Assembly: GCA_021797635.1 (NCBI GenBank)
Contig: JAJZZI010000126.1
Span: forward strand, 1-57,699
Origin: Bacillota bacterium
Lineage (GTDB): Bacteria > Bacillota > Sulfobacillia > Sulfobacillales > Sulfobacillaceae
Direction: 5' to 3'
Length of the DNA: 57,699 nt
In this document: positions 16,281-25,504 of the stretch, piece after piece
How the letters are laid out: each line of letters begins with the position of its first letter
How positions within the stretch are numbered: position 1 is the first letter of the stretch
Program-made: the position numbers and the translations under genes
The notes under the pieces: generated by a model
Told to the model about the DNA's origin: nothing
Seen by the model: only the letters and a program-made list of their open reading frames with translations
The model's database searches: none

Positions 16281-17981
16281 CTACTCCGTCTGAGCAAGCT
16301 TGGATTGGACGAATTGGTAGGCCTTCGCATAGTCTAGATAGGCTCGTGCGTAGGCTCCCTTGCCGAGTTCCGTGTTAGCCGTTTGCCATTCGCCTTGGGC
16401 TTGTGTGACCGATAGCCCTGCTTTCTGGGCGGCGACGATAATGGCAGCATCGAGTTGTTGGACCGTGTTTAACCGACCCCCGTCCGCGTTGGGCAGGGCC
16501 ATGGTCACGATCAGCGTCCCCTTCGACAGGATTTGCTCCAGTTGTAGGTTATGAGCGCTGGTCAGTTGACCTTCCATGGTTTTGGCGTCTTGAGCCAAGT
16601 TAACGGTCAGAACATCTAACTTATGTCGGTTGGTCACAATGCCCGCGTTGGCCGTGTTGACACTTTGTTGCAATACGCCCAGAGCAGACATTTCCTTGGT
16701 GAAGTCCGTCTTTAAGGCAGCCAAGATGGTGTTGACACCATTGCTCAGGTTGGTTTCGAGCGTGCTGAAGTCACTAAATACCGTCGAGAAGTCTGATTTG
16801 ATGACTGCTAAGGTATTTCCGACCGACTGTGCTACGGCCGAAATTTGTCCGCTGATTGTATCGAGTTTCGTGCTCACTCTGGACACTTGCGTGCTCACAC
16901 CGGAGACCTGACTGCTAACGGCATTGATGTTGGCGTAGTTGGTCGTGGTGTAAGCCATCAAATTTTTGTGATAGCAGCCTACGACCATGTCGTGCCCCAG
17001 GGCCATGCCAGACGTCAGGGTATCTAGTCCCTTGCCTAGAATTCCAAAGGTCGTTGCGACCGCTTCGAGGGCGATGCGAATGGGATCGGGGAAGGTCGTG
17101 GTGGCACCTTCGCCTAACACTTCCGCGCCTTCCACGAGTTCAGCAGGAGCCATTTGTGCGGTAGCCTTGGCGATGGAAGCGGCCAGGGCATACGAGTTGG
17201 CTTCGATGGTGAAGACATCGATATTTACGGGGGTGTCGAAGGTGTTATAGCCTAAGCCTGTTGGCACCGTGCAAGGCGTAGGAACGGTGGTCAGACTGGC
17301 CAATTGATTCGTGGCGTACACCAGGGCTGCTTCCAGGTGGCGTGTGGAACGGGTCTTGGGAATGTCGGCCAGTAACTGAGGCACTAGCTGGTGCTTTAAG
17401 CGGGCTACGGCGAGTTGATAGGACCGGGGTAGCCGGTGCGAGGCTAGCGCGGCGCGCGAACCATGACCGTAGAGTGCTACCGAGATTTCCTGACCCGTGC
17501 GCTGAAGGGCTGCATTCACCGCCAAAGTATGTTGCAGATGGGCAGATACTCCAGTAATTTGAGGGTTTTTTTGCATGTTGCGGCTAAGGTCATAGGAGCT
17601 CTGAGCAGGAAGCTGAGAGGAGAACACTTGAGCCGAGTATACGCTATAGACAACATTGGTCGTAGTAAGATGGGAAACGCCATGATTTTTCTCCAGCGAA
17701 TCCAGGTGAGAGACCTGAGCATTCAGCCCGTTGGCGACCGTCGTGAGCCCAGAGAAAAAAGTAGAGAGATTGGCACGAGCCGAGCTCGAAGGCGATGGTA
17801 CCGACGGTAGGTTTGAACCTTTAGGGTAATGCCCATATTGGACGGTAATGTTTCCACCATTCTTGTTTTTTCCCAGAACAGTAGGCGGAGGGGCGGCCAA
17901 GGCCGGAGCTGAAAACGCCACCGGAAGGGCGATGACGAGCAGCGACACGAGGGGCGCTAACATTCGTACAAGACGTTTCAT
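16281..17981 (-). CDS. Large secreted coiled-coil protein of unknown function
   Basis: A 566-residue protein with a textbook Sec signal peptide: basic MKR start, hydrophobic LAPLVSLLVIALPVAF, and an AxA cleavage site near residues 26-28 (APALA). The mature part is alanine-, serine-, threonine- and valine-rich. Two cysteines (PTPCTVP and VVGCYHK) could form a disulfide and flank a rather hydrophobic region with GILGKGLDTLTSGMALG. After it comes a heptad-like repeat stretch of the SSQVSGVSTQVSRVST type (about residues 355-450), suggesting a long coiled coil or stalk, then a tail with alpha-helical repeats. No LPxTG anchor or enzyme motif. ATG 17981 is preferred over GTG 17984 given AAGGAG spacing. 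It has its own promoter and terminator. Role unknown: surface, adhesion or pore-forming functions are only possibilities. Confidence 0.85.
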   Translation of the reverse strand: MKRLVRMLAPLVSLLVIALPVAFSAPALAAPPPTVLGKNKNGGNITVQYGHYPKGSNLPSVPSPSSSARANLSTFFSGLTTVANGLNAQVSHLDSLEKNHGVSHLTTTNVVYSVYSAQVFSSQLPAQSSYDLSRNMQKNPQITGVSAHLQHTLAVNAALQRTGQEISVALYGHGSRAALASHRLPRSYQLAVARLKHQLVPQLLADIPKTRSTRHLEAALVYATNQLASLTTVPTPCTVPTGLGYNTFDTPVNIDVFTIEANSYALAASIAKATAQMAPAELVEGAEVLGEGATTTFPDPIRIALEAVATTFGILGKGLDTLTSGMALGHDMVVGCYHKNLMAYTTTNYANINAVSSQVSGVSTQVSRVSTKLDTISGQISAVAQSVGNTLAVIKSDFSTVFSDFSTLETNLSNGVNTILAALKTDFTKEMSALGVLQQSVNTANAGIVTNRHKLDVLTVNLAQDAKTMEGQLTSAHNLQLEQILSKGTLIVTMALPNADGGRLNTVQQLDAAIIVAAQKAGLSVTQAQGEWQTANTELGKGAYARAYLDYAKAYQFVQSKLAQTE

Positions 17982-18040
17982 CACGATATCTCCTTATTAT
18001 GGAATAGATGGGCGTGCTTTCCACGTTCCCACCGTAAAGG

Positions 18041-18069
18041 ATTATACGAGTTGATTCATATTTTTTCAA
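18041..18069 (-). promoter_or_regulatory. Sigma-A-type promoter of the secreted-protein gene
   Basis: On the minus strand TTGAAA (18064-18069) and TATAAT (18041-18046) are separated by 17 bases. This near-perfect promoter gives a leader of about 50 bases before the start codon at 17981, suggesting strong constitutive expression. Confidence 0.85.
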
Positions 18070-18313
18070 TTCCGACTTCGGTACTTGAGGATGGGTGCAG
18101 GAGTGAAGGAACTAACTCGTTCAGGGTTTGCGAAGACAAACTTTGAGAGCAAAGCCCTTTCCCACATCTCTTTAAGACGGGATGCCTGACGGATGAGAGA
18201 AACTTTCAGGGCATGGGCTGGCGTTGGCCGGTAGAGCAACGGTCGAGGCCTCGGATGGCAGGACTGTTGGCATTGCTCGCCGAATTGGGAAATAATCGGA
18301 CTTAGGGGGACTC
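18070..18313 (+). other. Intergenic region upstream of the broken phosphorylase
   Basis: No gene. Small complementary segments (for example GTTT/AAAC near 18126-18142) are present, but no convincing promoter for the rightward gene. Confidence 0.3.
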
Positions 18314-19089
18314 ATGATGTTGCGCCGGGATTATCCGATTTTAGAGTTTGACGCCACGCGTAAAGCCGTGATCAACGCGGTCGATCACCATCCTCGCATT
18401 GCGATTCCTGAGCATTGCGTGGTGTGTTTTTTTCAAGATGTTATCGATGGTCTGGTGGCCGAGGGGCGCACACGCCTTCTGTTCGAATTCCGCTCTGAAA
18501 TGGGAGAACATCCCGTCTACGAGGTGACCCTGGGTGAAGCCAAGGTGGCGCTCATGCATCCAGGGGTAGGGGCCCCGCTGGCAGCCGCCTTTTTGGAGGA
18601 AGTCATTGCCTTGGGATGCTCGAAATTTATTGCCTGTGGCGGCGCTGGCGTCCTCGATCGGAATCGGCGGTTCGAGATGAGGGCACTTCGTATCACTACC
18701 TGGCACCCAGTCGGGAAGTGGAGGCTCATGAAGCCGGCATTCGGGCGGTGAAACGGGTTCTTGTTGCACACGAAGTGCCTTACCTCGTGGCCAAGACGTG
18801 GACAACAGATGCGTACTTTCGCGAAACGGCGAATAAGATCCAATTACGAAGGTCCGAAGGTTGCTTGACGGTGGAGATGGAATGTGCCGCATTCTTTGCC
18901 GTGGCCCAGTTCCGAGGCGTCGTGTTCGCCCAACTTCTATATGCCGGAGATGACTTGGACTCCGAAGCGTGGGATTCGCGGGGCTGGACGGAGCGAGCTT
19001 CTACCCGAGAAAAACTATTCTGGCTAGCGGTCGAGTCCTGTTTGTCGATCGCCGATTCAGAGATTGAAGATGAGCCAAGAGGCATTTAA
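18314..19089 (+). pseudogene. Nucleoside phosphorylase (PNP/UDP family) disrupted by a deletion-frameshift
   Basis: Two frames together make one purine/uridine phosphorylase-like protein. The first frame (18314-18751) carries the N-terminal part through HPGVGAPLAAAFLEE and the phosphate-site-adjacent FIACGGAGVLD. The second frame, entered near 18660, continues as SAVRDEGTSYHYLAPSREVE, and further on contains TTDAYFRET and the ribose-binding VEMECAAFFAVAQF. Between GVLD and SAVRDEG the family normally has roughly ten more residues, so a small deletion of about 30 bases that is not a multiple of three probably caused the shift near 18655-18675. The intact enzyme would release bases from nucleosides using phosphate. 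A sequencing error could explain the shift, but less easily the missing residues. Start at ATG 18314 or 18317 after AGGGGGA. Confidence 0.82.
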
Positions 19090-19730
19090 GCGCGAACCGC
19101 TCCATCTCAACTGGAGGTCTTTGGCAGTCCTAGCTTCCTCCGCTTCGTTGCAGAGAGAACGGTGCTCTCAAGGATGATGACAGATTGGCGACGAAGCGCG
19201 CTCGTGAATGGATCCCGCAGGGCCTTGGTCAGCGCGCGCGGGAACACCAAAATCTTCATCATTATACGGCAAATACTGCGCAATGCTGAAGCGCCTCCCC
19301 AGAGCCTTGGCGTCGCGATTGTGCTTAGACTTGTCCGCCTTTGTGAGTCTCGACGATAGGCTTCTGGCGTCATGACCGTGACGGCCGCCACCCAAGAGCC
19401 CACTGCCAAAAAGCGCGGCGCTCGACGCCCACCAATCCCGGTTGCGCTCAATAGCGCGCTGAGTGCTCCGATCATAATGGTTAACGATAGGATCGACAGT
19501 CAAACTTCCGTGAAATCGGGTGCCGTATTGCAAGATTTCGTTCTCCCGGGAATGCTCGATGAGTATATTCTAAGGTTAATGTCTGGGCCTGCCATGCTCT
19601 GTACGTTTGGGAACTCGGTCAGGACTTCGGTACATCTCGGATTGTATCGGCTTTGGCGTGCGAAAGCTTGACAACGACAACTACTCGACCACAGGGTTAA
19701 TGGCCTGGGTGAAAAGGGGATCGACCGTTC
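19090..19730. other. 640-base stretch without a supported intact gene
   Basis: Long open stretches exist on the minus strand in two overlapping frames (19107-19475 and 19168-19533). One reads ERNRDWWASSAALFGSGLLGGG and resembles a membrane-protein fragment, but neither has a ribosome site or a family I recognise. It could be a decayed gene. On the plus strand AAAAGGGG at 19715-19722 serves the next gene. Confidence 0.3.
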
Positions 19731-20729
19731 ATGCTGAAATTTCGAGGGTTTGCTTTATCGTCTTTGGCCTTCGCTGGAGCCTTCTGCTTTTCGGCCTGTG
19801 GACTGGTAAACTCCGCCAGGAGCGTGCGGCCCGCAAACCAGCAGGTCTATGTAGCCTATGCTGGGTCGCTACAATGGTTAAACGACCGCTATTTAGGACC
19901 AGGCTTTCATAAAGCTACTGGAATTAGCTACCGCGGTCAGGGGGGTGGTTCGTATGGTATGGCTCACCTGGTGTCTAACAAGACCATTGACGCCAACGTA
20001 TTTGAAAGCATCGGCACCGGACCTTTAAAGGTGTTGGGCTCGCAGGTGCATTATGCCATCGGCGTGGCTTCATCGCCGTTGGTGATTGCCTATTCGCCAT
20101 CGAGTCCCTATGTCAAGACCTTAAACGCCATTAGACGGGGTCAACTGCCGCTGCGTCGACTGTTTATGCTGATGGCTCGGCCAGGATTTCATTTAGGGCG
20201 TACCAATCCCGCGACCGATCCTCAGGGGCAGGCCTTCTATATGATGATCCAAAGCGCACAGCGACGCCTGGGCTTGAAACCAGGCACGGCTAATCAAGTT
20301 CTGGGCTCGTTGGAAAATCCCCATCAAATCTTTGCCGAAGAAAGCATCTTGAGCCAACTGCAAGCGGGGCAATTGGATGCTTCCAGTGCTTTCCTTTCGG
20401 AGGCGGTGCAACGCCATTTGGACTATATCCCCCTGCCCAATGGACTCAACTTTGGTGACCCAGCGGACGCGAAGCGCTATTCTCGACTGCACCTTACGCT
20501 GGCTTCTGGAAAAATCGTACACGGCGCATTGTTGGAAGTGTATGTGGCGCCGCTGGCCCATTCCTTTGATTCATCGGCAGCCAACCGCTTCGTGGCTTAT
20601 GTATTGTCCAAGGCAGGGCTCGATCAGTTTAAGGCGGAGGGATTTCGGGTGACGCGGCCCATGATCCTGGGCAGAAGGTCCGCCATGGCCCCGGCCATTC
20701 GCCAAGAACTTGGCCAGGCGCGCGGATAG
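19731..20729 (+). CDS. Molybdate/tungstate-type ABC transporter substrate-binding lipoprotein
   Basis: A 332-residue exported lipoprotein. The N-terminus has a hydrophobic signal and a lipobox-like FSAC with Cys23 as the lipid-bearing residue. The mature start VYVAYAGSLQWLND followed by GISYRGQGGGSYGMAHLV matches the WtpA/ModA-like family, where AGSL and the GGGS loop contact the oxyanion. NPATDPQGQAFYMM corresponds to the second oxyanion-contacting helix (NPxxDPxGYR in relatives). It would capture molybdate or tungstate outside the membrane and deliver it to the permease 15 bases downstream. Which oxyanion is bound cannot be decided by eye. AAAAGGGG lies 11 bases before ATG 19731. Confidence 0.87.
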   Translation: MLKFRGFALSSLAFAGAFCFSACGLVNSARSVRPANQQVYVAYAGSLQWLNDRYLGPGFHKATGISYRGQGGGSYGMAHLVSNKTIDANVFESIGTGPLKVLGSQVHYAIGVASSPLVIAYSPSSPYVKTLNAIRRGQLPLRRLFMLMARPGFHLGRTNPATDPQGQAFYMMIQSAQRRLGLKPGTANQVLGSLENPHQIFAEESILSQLQAGQLDASSAFLSEAVQRHLDYIPLPNGLNFGDPADAKRYSRLHLTLASGKIVHGALLEVYVAPLAHSFDSSAANRFVAYVLSKAGLDQFKAEGFRVTRPMILGRRSAMAPAIRQELGQARG

Positions 20730-20744
20730 GCATAAGATGAGAAG

Positions 20745-21587
20745 GTGGACTCGGTACATTTCCTGGTTAACGGAGAGGAGATTGGTCTAATATCCCGCCA
20801 GCGCACCTCGGTCGCCACTACGCACTTTACGGTTTTGCTCCCCTTAGCCGCATCCGTGCTGGTTGGCTTGTTGCTTTTGCCAACGGTGGCCCTTTTGGCC
20901 CATCAGCCGTGGACCCACCTCATAGGCGTTTGGCGCCAGCTCGGGATGGGACCCTTAGGGATTTCCTTGATGACCACCCTAATAGCCATGGTGATCATGA
21001 CCTTAGCGGGAACACCCCTTGGCTGGTGGATTGCGCGTGGTGGGCGAGGATGGCGTGTGCTCGAATACAGTCTCTTGTTTCCTCTTCTCATGCCACCCTT
21101 GGTCGTGGGCTTAGTGCTCGCCTACCTATTGGGACCATACGGACTCTTCGGGCCGTGGTTTCACGCTTTGGGGATATCGGGCACCAACAGTGAACTGGCG
21201 GTCGTGGTGGCTGAAATCTACGAGGCTATGCCCTATTACATATTGGCCGTTATCGCCAGTGTTCGCCAAGTGCCAAGAGCATTGGAACAGGTCGCCTGGG
21301 TCCTGGGATGTCCGCCCTGGAAGGCAGCATGGCGTGTCCTTTTGCCTTTGGCCTGGCCGGGATTGGTGGCTGGCCTGGCCATGGCCTTTGCTCGGGCCGT
21401 AGGTGCATTTGGCGCCGTCATTGTGGTCGCCTACTTCCCCCACACTTTGCCCGTTGCCATCTGGGTGGGCTTGCAGGAACAGGGCATTAGGGCAGCCTTT
21501 CCCTTAGCCCTCTTGCTCCTACTGGTTGCCTTGCCGGCACCCTTGATTCTCTTTGTCTGGAGGCGAATGCCCCATGCTGACCTGTAG
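20745..21587 (+). CDS. Molybdate/tungstate-type ABC transporter permease
   Basis: A 280-residue integral membrane protein with about six helices and the ModB/WtpB pattern. The helices include FTVLLPLAASVLVGLLLLP, PLLMPPLVVGLVLAYLLG and LALLLLLVALPAPLILFVW. The cytoplasmic EAA loop that docks with the ATPase is visible as EQVAWVLGCPPWKAAWRVLLPL (given here as EQVAWVLGCPPWKAAW at about residues 185-200), with the invariant glycine. The GTG at 20745 is the first start in frame, but its ribosome site is weak (GAGAAG), so a later start is possible. It follows the binding protein by 15 bases and overlaps the ATPase gene by 14 bases. Confidence 0.88.
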   Translation: MDSVHFLVNGEEIGLISRQRTSVATTHFTVLLPLAASVLVGLLLLPTVALLAHQPWTHLIGVWRQLGMGPLGISLMTTLIAMVIMTLAGTPLGWWIARGGRGWRVLEYSLLFPLLMPPLVVGLVLAYLLGPYGLFGPWFHALGISGTNSELAVVVAEIYEAMPYYILAVIASVRQVPRALEQVAWVLGCPPWKAAWRVLLPLAWPGLVAGLAMAFARAVGAFGAVIVVAYFPHTLPVAIWVGLQEQGIRAAFPLALLLLLVALPAPLILFVWRRMPHADL

Positions 21588-22545
21588 CCTGGCAGTAAAA
21601 CGTCCCAAGCTGGGCATTGAGGCCGCCTTTTCGGTTAATGCCGGAGAAACTCTGTGCCTCTTCGGACCATCGGGGAGTGGCAAAACCAGCCTCTTGTCGG
21701 CTATTTCCGGGTTGCTTCGGGCACGCGGCAGGGTGACTTGGCGCGATGTAGTATGGCTGGACAGCGAGAACAACACGTTTGTTCCACCGTGGAGGCGACG
21801 TCTGGGTTTGGTCGGTCAATCCAATCTTTTGTTTCCCCACCTCACGGTCCGTGACAACCTGGGGTTTGGTCTCGAGGGCGAGTCTAAGGGTGTGGTTCAC
21901 CGCCTGGCCGAGCGCCTCGAGCTGGGAGCGTACCTCGATCGATATCCCCGCGAACTTTCTGGGGGCCTTGCCCAAAGGGTCCAATTAGGCCGAGCCCTGG
22001 CACCGGAGCCGCCCGTCCTATTACTTGACGAACCTTTTTCGGCGCTTGACAGCGTTAACCGTCGCTCATTGCAAGATCTCATGCTCACACTTCGCCAGGA
22101 TCTCGATTTGGCCATGATTTTTGTTACCCATGATTTGGCCGAGGCACAGCGGATGGCCACGACCCTAGGCGTGATGCACTCCGGACGCCTTTGTGATGTA
22201 GGCCCTATGGAGCGTGTGACCATGGCGCCATCAAACCCAACCGTCGCCAAACTCCTAGGCTATCAGGTGCTTAGACATAGTGACTTGGTGGTAAACGGGG
22301 ATCCCAATCGCATGATGTTGGTTCACCCAGATCGCGTGCGGATGGGACGTCATCCTCAGCAAGGCTTGCTGGTGCGAGCCAAAGTCACTGGCGTAGAGCC
22401 GTATTTCACGGGCGCTCGCGCCCATCTCATGCTGGAATCGGGAAGGGACCTGGAAGCACGAGTTTCTCCTTGGGAACCCCTTAGCGTGGGAGACACATTG
22501 ACGCTGACCCTGATCGGCTTGGAGGGCAAAGAACCACATGGTTGA
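21574..22545 (+). CDS. Molybdate/tungstate-type ABC transporter ATP-binding protein
   Basis: A 323-residue ATPase that powers the uptake system. Walker A is GPSGSGKTS (about residue 32), the Q-loop lies in GLVGQSNLLFPHL, the signature is LSGGLAQRVQLGRAL, and Walker B is VLLLDEPFSALD, followed by the switch histidine in FVTHDLAEA. A C-terminal TOBE-like oxyanion-binding domain follows (VRAKVTGVEPYF to the end), as in ModC/WtpC. ATG 21574 is selected because GGAGGCG lies 8 bases upstream within the permease end, implying coupled translation. The gene ends 22 bases before the end of the convergent thrB. Confidence 0.9.
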   Translation: MLTCSLAVKRPKLGIEAAFSVNAGETLCLFGPSGSGKTSLLSAISGLLRARGRVTWRDVVWLDSENNTFVPPWRRRLGLVGQSNLLFPHLTVRDNLGFGLEGESKGVVHRLAERLELGAYLDRYPRELSGGLAQRVQLGRALAPEPPVLLLDEPFSALDSVNRRSLQDLMLTLRQDLDLAMIFVTHDLAEAQRMATTLGVMHSGRLCDVGPMERVTMAPSNPTVAKLLGYQVLRHSDLVVNGDPNRMMLVHPDRVRMGRHPQQGLLVRAKVTGVEPYFTGARAHLMLESGRDLEARVSPWEPLSVGDTLTLTLIGLEGKEPHG

Positions 22546-22566
22546 GATGGTGCGCCGACGCGGAGT

Positions 22567-23475
22567 TTAGCAGGATACCGGAGATCTATCGAGAGCCCCT
22601 GTCGGCGACGCGGTGGTGGTAACGATACGCGCATCAATACGGTTTTGTGCAAAGGCTCCCCGCATGGCAGCGCCAATCGCCTGCTCGCGGCCTGATGGAG
22701 CCATGGCCAACACCGTCGAACCGGATCCCGAGAGGGCGACCAGAGCTGCCCCACACGCCGTGGCCGCCTCGAGCGCATGATGGAATCCTGGCAATAAGGC
22801 GCTTCTGGCGTCTTGGTGTAGTCGATCTTGGCCAGCAAAATGAAGCACGTCCCAGGCATGTTGGCTCAGCGCATAAATCCAAAGTCCTACGCGCTGCGCG
22901 TTAAACACGGCGTCTTGACGCGAGACCATGGGAGGCAGGATCTTCCGGGCCATGTCGGTTGAAACGAGATAGTCGGGAATCGCTAAAACGATGGGGAAAG
23001 GAGGGGGATCAAATCGACGGTAGCATGGGCGGCCGCTTTCTGTAAAGACCAAGGTAGCCCCACCCACAATGGCCGCCGCGACATTATCCATGTGTTTTTC
23101 GATGGCCGCCGCGCGTGCCAGGCACTGTTCGGCCGAAAGCTCCGTGTCGGCCAAGGCGTAGGCGAGGCGCACGGCAGCCACGACCGCGGCCGCGCTGGAG
23201 CCTAGCCCCCTTGCCACCGGTATCTCACTGTCGATCGATAGGTATCCGTAGGGAAGGGCTCGACCGGTAAGATCCCGAAACGTGTCATCTAAAATGTGAT
23301 ACACCATATTGGTCGTATCGTGCGGCAAAAGCTCGGAACCTTCACCCCGGACCTCTACCACGGTGCGGGGGTACGCGCGCCATTCGACACTTAACCACAG
23401 ATTTAAAGCGAGCCCTAACGTGTCATATCCCGGGCCAAGATTAGCTGAGGTGGCGGGAACCCGAACGATATTCAC
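22567..23475 (-). CDS. thrB: Homoserine kinase
   Basis: ThrB phosphorylates homoserine with ATP, the step before threonine synthase. It is a GHMP kinase of 302 residues from GTG 23475. The N-terminal VRVPATSANLGPGYDTLGLAL is the family signature (in parts: PATSANLGPGYD at about residues 6-17). The phosphate loop is PVARGLGSSAAAVVAAV (about 84-100). The C-terminal glycine motif LSGSGSTVLA is also present. The GTG is chosen because GAGG lies 7 bases upstream and the protein then starts exactly where homologues do; the upstream ATG 23505 has no ribosome site. thrC lies 13 kb away, so the threonine genes are dispersed. Confidence 0.94.
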   Translation of the reverse strand: MNIVRVPATSANLGPGYDTLGLALNLWLSVEWRAYPRTVVEVRGEGSELLPHDTTNMVYHILDDTFRDLTGRALPYGYLSIDSEIPVARGLGSSAAAVVAAVRLAYALADTELSAEQCLARAAAIEKHMDNVAAAIVGGATLVFTESGRPCYRRFDPPPFPIVLAIPDYLVSTDMARKILPPMVSRQDAVFNAQRVGLWIYALSQHAWDVLHFAGQDRLHQDARSALLPGFHHALEAATACGAALVALSGSGSTVLAMAPSGREQAIGAAMRGAFAQNRIDARIVTTTASPTGALDRSPVSC

Positions 23476-23899
23476 TGGCTGGCCTCGTTTCGCCTGGTTA
23501 CGCATCGTTGTCGAACGAATCGACTAGTGGTTGGTACCATCGATGAAACCATGCCGCCTTGCGCCAGGAAGAGGGCAGCCAAGGCGGCCTGATTGTTGAT
23601 AACCGAAGCAGAAAGCCCAGATGAACCTGGCATTGTCAGGCAACCATCGCCGTTTCGGGATTTTGATGGCAGGGATATGCCTTGACATAGGCATAAAATG
23701 GAGCGCCAAGCGGGGTTGGGGATTGTGCCCACTCCCTTTGAATGGTCGTCCCGAATACGCCAGGTGTTACCACGTCGACGCCGATCGCCTATGCCAGCCA
23801 CAGCCACTCTTCCTCCGATGCAATACCTTGCAATACTCCATCTGCAATTTTCTACAGTGTATCAGCCCTCGGAAGGAGATGGAAGAGATCCAGCGCCGG
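23476..23899 (-). other. Intergenic region between serA and thrB
   Basis: No gene I can support. A minus-strand open frame runs through it into thrB but has no ribosome site or recognisable family. A weak TTGACA-like box (23682-23687, plus strand) has no partner -10 driving a gene. Confidence 0.35.
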
Positions 23900-25471
23900 T
23901 TAGTCGAACCAATATACGGCAGCGATTCCCGGAATGCTTAGCAATGCCTTACGCAATGCTTCGCTCGGGGGCGTGTCTAAGGCCATGACCATGATGGCTT
24001 CGCCTCCCAAGGTTCGACGGCCTAAATGAAGATTGCCGATGTTTACTCCAAACTCCCCCAGGAGCGTTCCAATTTGTCCGACTACCCCCGGAGTGTCTTG
24101 GTGGCGCGTGACCAACGCGATGTCGGGCCAGGCTAGGTCGAAACTGATGTCGTTGATACGGCGCAAGTAGAGGCCTGAACTGCCGTTTTGCTGCCAAGCG
24201 AACTCAGCTTGACTTTCTGGCTGTCCATCCCAACTAAGATTTAAGGACAGGCTTTGTGGCGCTTTAGGATTGTCGTCGACGGTTAAGGTTAGGCCATGTT
24301 CTTCGGCTTTGATAAGGGCATTGACGGCGTTGACTCGCTCATCGACGCGATTTTGTAATACGCCGGCAATGAGATTTTGTCGGATCCAGGGTAGGGCTTC
24401 CGCGGGAACTTGTCGACCCGGGGTGAGGATCAGACGCGAGCCAAAGGTGGGGTTAAGTTGACTAAAGACCTGGCCTAGAGCTCGGCACACCCGGTCTAGC
24501 GCCGTTAGTTCGGGCACCTCTAGGGGCGGAATGGGGACATTGACGAGATTAGGCGGCGTGATGCCGGCTAAAGTTTCGATGACCCCCGTGGCCGTCATGA
24601 CACCGACATTGGCTAGCGCTTCATGGGTTGATCCGCCCAGGTGAGGGGTAACCACTACCCGAGGCAGTTGAAACAGACGGGCTTGCGGATTGGGGGGTTC
24701 TTTGGGAAAGACGTCGCAACCAAATCCGGCGAGGTGATGATCCTCTAGGAGGCGCACGACCGCGTCTTCGTCATAAAGACCCCCGCGAGCCACATTTAAG
24801 GCGAAAGCGCCCTGAGGCAACTGGCGTAGGAGCGCTTCATCAAGGTGAGGACCTGACTTTGGCGTATGAATGGTCAGAATATCGGAGACTTCCAACAGGG
24901 ATTCTAAGCTATCTTTTCGGATGGCTCCATTGGCTTGAAAGATATCTTCGGTGATGTAGGGATCATAGGCGAAGACCTCCATGCGAAAGCCATGGGCCAG
25001 ACGAGCGACGTTACGACCGACGCGACCCAGACCGATGATTCCGATCCGGCGACCGTGGAGTTCCTCTCCCAAATGAGCCTGACGATCCCATCCGCCACTT
25101 CGCACGTGAAGGTCACCTAAACGGATATTGCGCATGACGGCCAACAAGAGACCAAAGGTGTGCTCGGCGGCGGCAATGGCGTTTGCACCGGGAGCGTTGA
25201 CGACTGCAATGCCCAGTTCGGTACAAGCATCCAAGTCCACATTGTCAACGCCGGCCCCGGCGCGAGCCACCACTTTCAACCGCGGTCGGTTCACGATTAA
25301 ATCGCGGGTAATACGATGAGCGCTTCGAATGATGACCGCATCAAACTCTCCCATGAGTTCAGGCAGTTGATCGGCCGGAAGCATGTCGTAGGCGGTAAGC
25401 TCTGCATGTTCTTTTAAATAGGCAAGTCCTTCAGGACCTAGAGCCTCCGTCACTAAAATCTTTGGTTTCAA
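23900..25471 (-). CDS. serA: D-3-phosphoglycerate dehydrogenase
   Basis: SerA oxidises 3-phosphoglycerate to 3-phosphohydroxypyruvate with NAD, starting serine synthesis. The 523-residue length is that of the long form with an intervening domain and an ACT domain. The Rossmann loop is GIIGLGRVGRNVA (about residues 145-157). VARGGLYDEDAV and the catalytic histidine in VVTPHLGGSTHEA are present. The C-terminal ACT domain (about 450-523) starts ALVTRHQDTPGVVGQIG and includes GVNIGNLHLGR, a serine-sensing fold in relatives. TTG 25471 follows GGGAGGAA by 5 bases. It starts 33 bases after the aminotransferase and shares its T-box leader. Confidence 0.96.
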   Translation of the reverse strand: MKPKILVTEALGPEGLAYLKEHAELTAYDMLPADQLPELMGEFDAVIIRSAHRITRDLIVNRPRLKVVARAGAGVDNVDLDACTELGIAVVNAPGANAIAAAEHTFGLLLAVMRNIRLGDLHVRSGGWDRQAHLGEELHGRRIGIIGLGRVGRNVARLAHGFRMEVFAYDPYITEDIFQANGAIRKDSLESLLEVSDILTIHTPKSGPHLDEALLRQLPQGAFALNVARGGLYDEDAVVRLLEDHHLAGFGCDVFPKEPPNPQARLFQLPRVVVTPHLGGSTHEALANVGVMTATGVIETLAGITPPNLVNVPIPPLEVPELTALDRVCRALGQVFSQLNPTFGSRLILTPGRQVPAEALPWIRQNLIAGVLQNRVDERVNAVNALIKAEEHGLTLTVDDNPKAPQSLSLNLSWDGQPESQAEFAWQQNGSSGLYLRRINDISFDLAWPDIALVTRHQDTPGVVGQIGTLLGEFGVNIGNLHLGRRTLGGEAIMVMALDTPPSEALRKALLSIPGIAAVYWFD

Positions 25472-25504
25472 CGCAATTCCTCCCAGAATGGATGCCTTAG
25501 ATGA

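Noticed and set aside
23472-23807. A minus-strand frame of 111 codons between serA and thrB
   Set aside because: No ribosome site, overlaps the thrB start in another frame, no family recognised.
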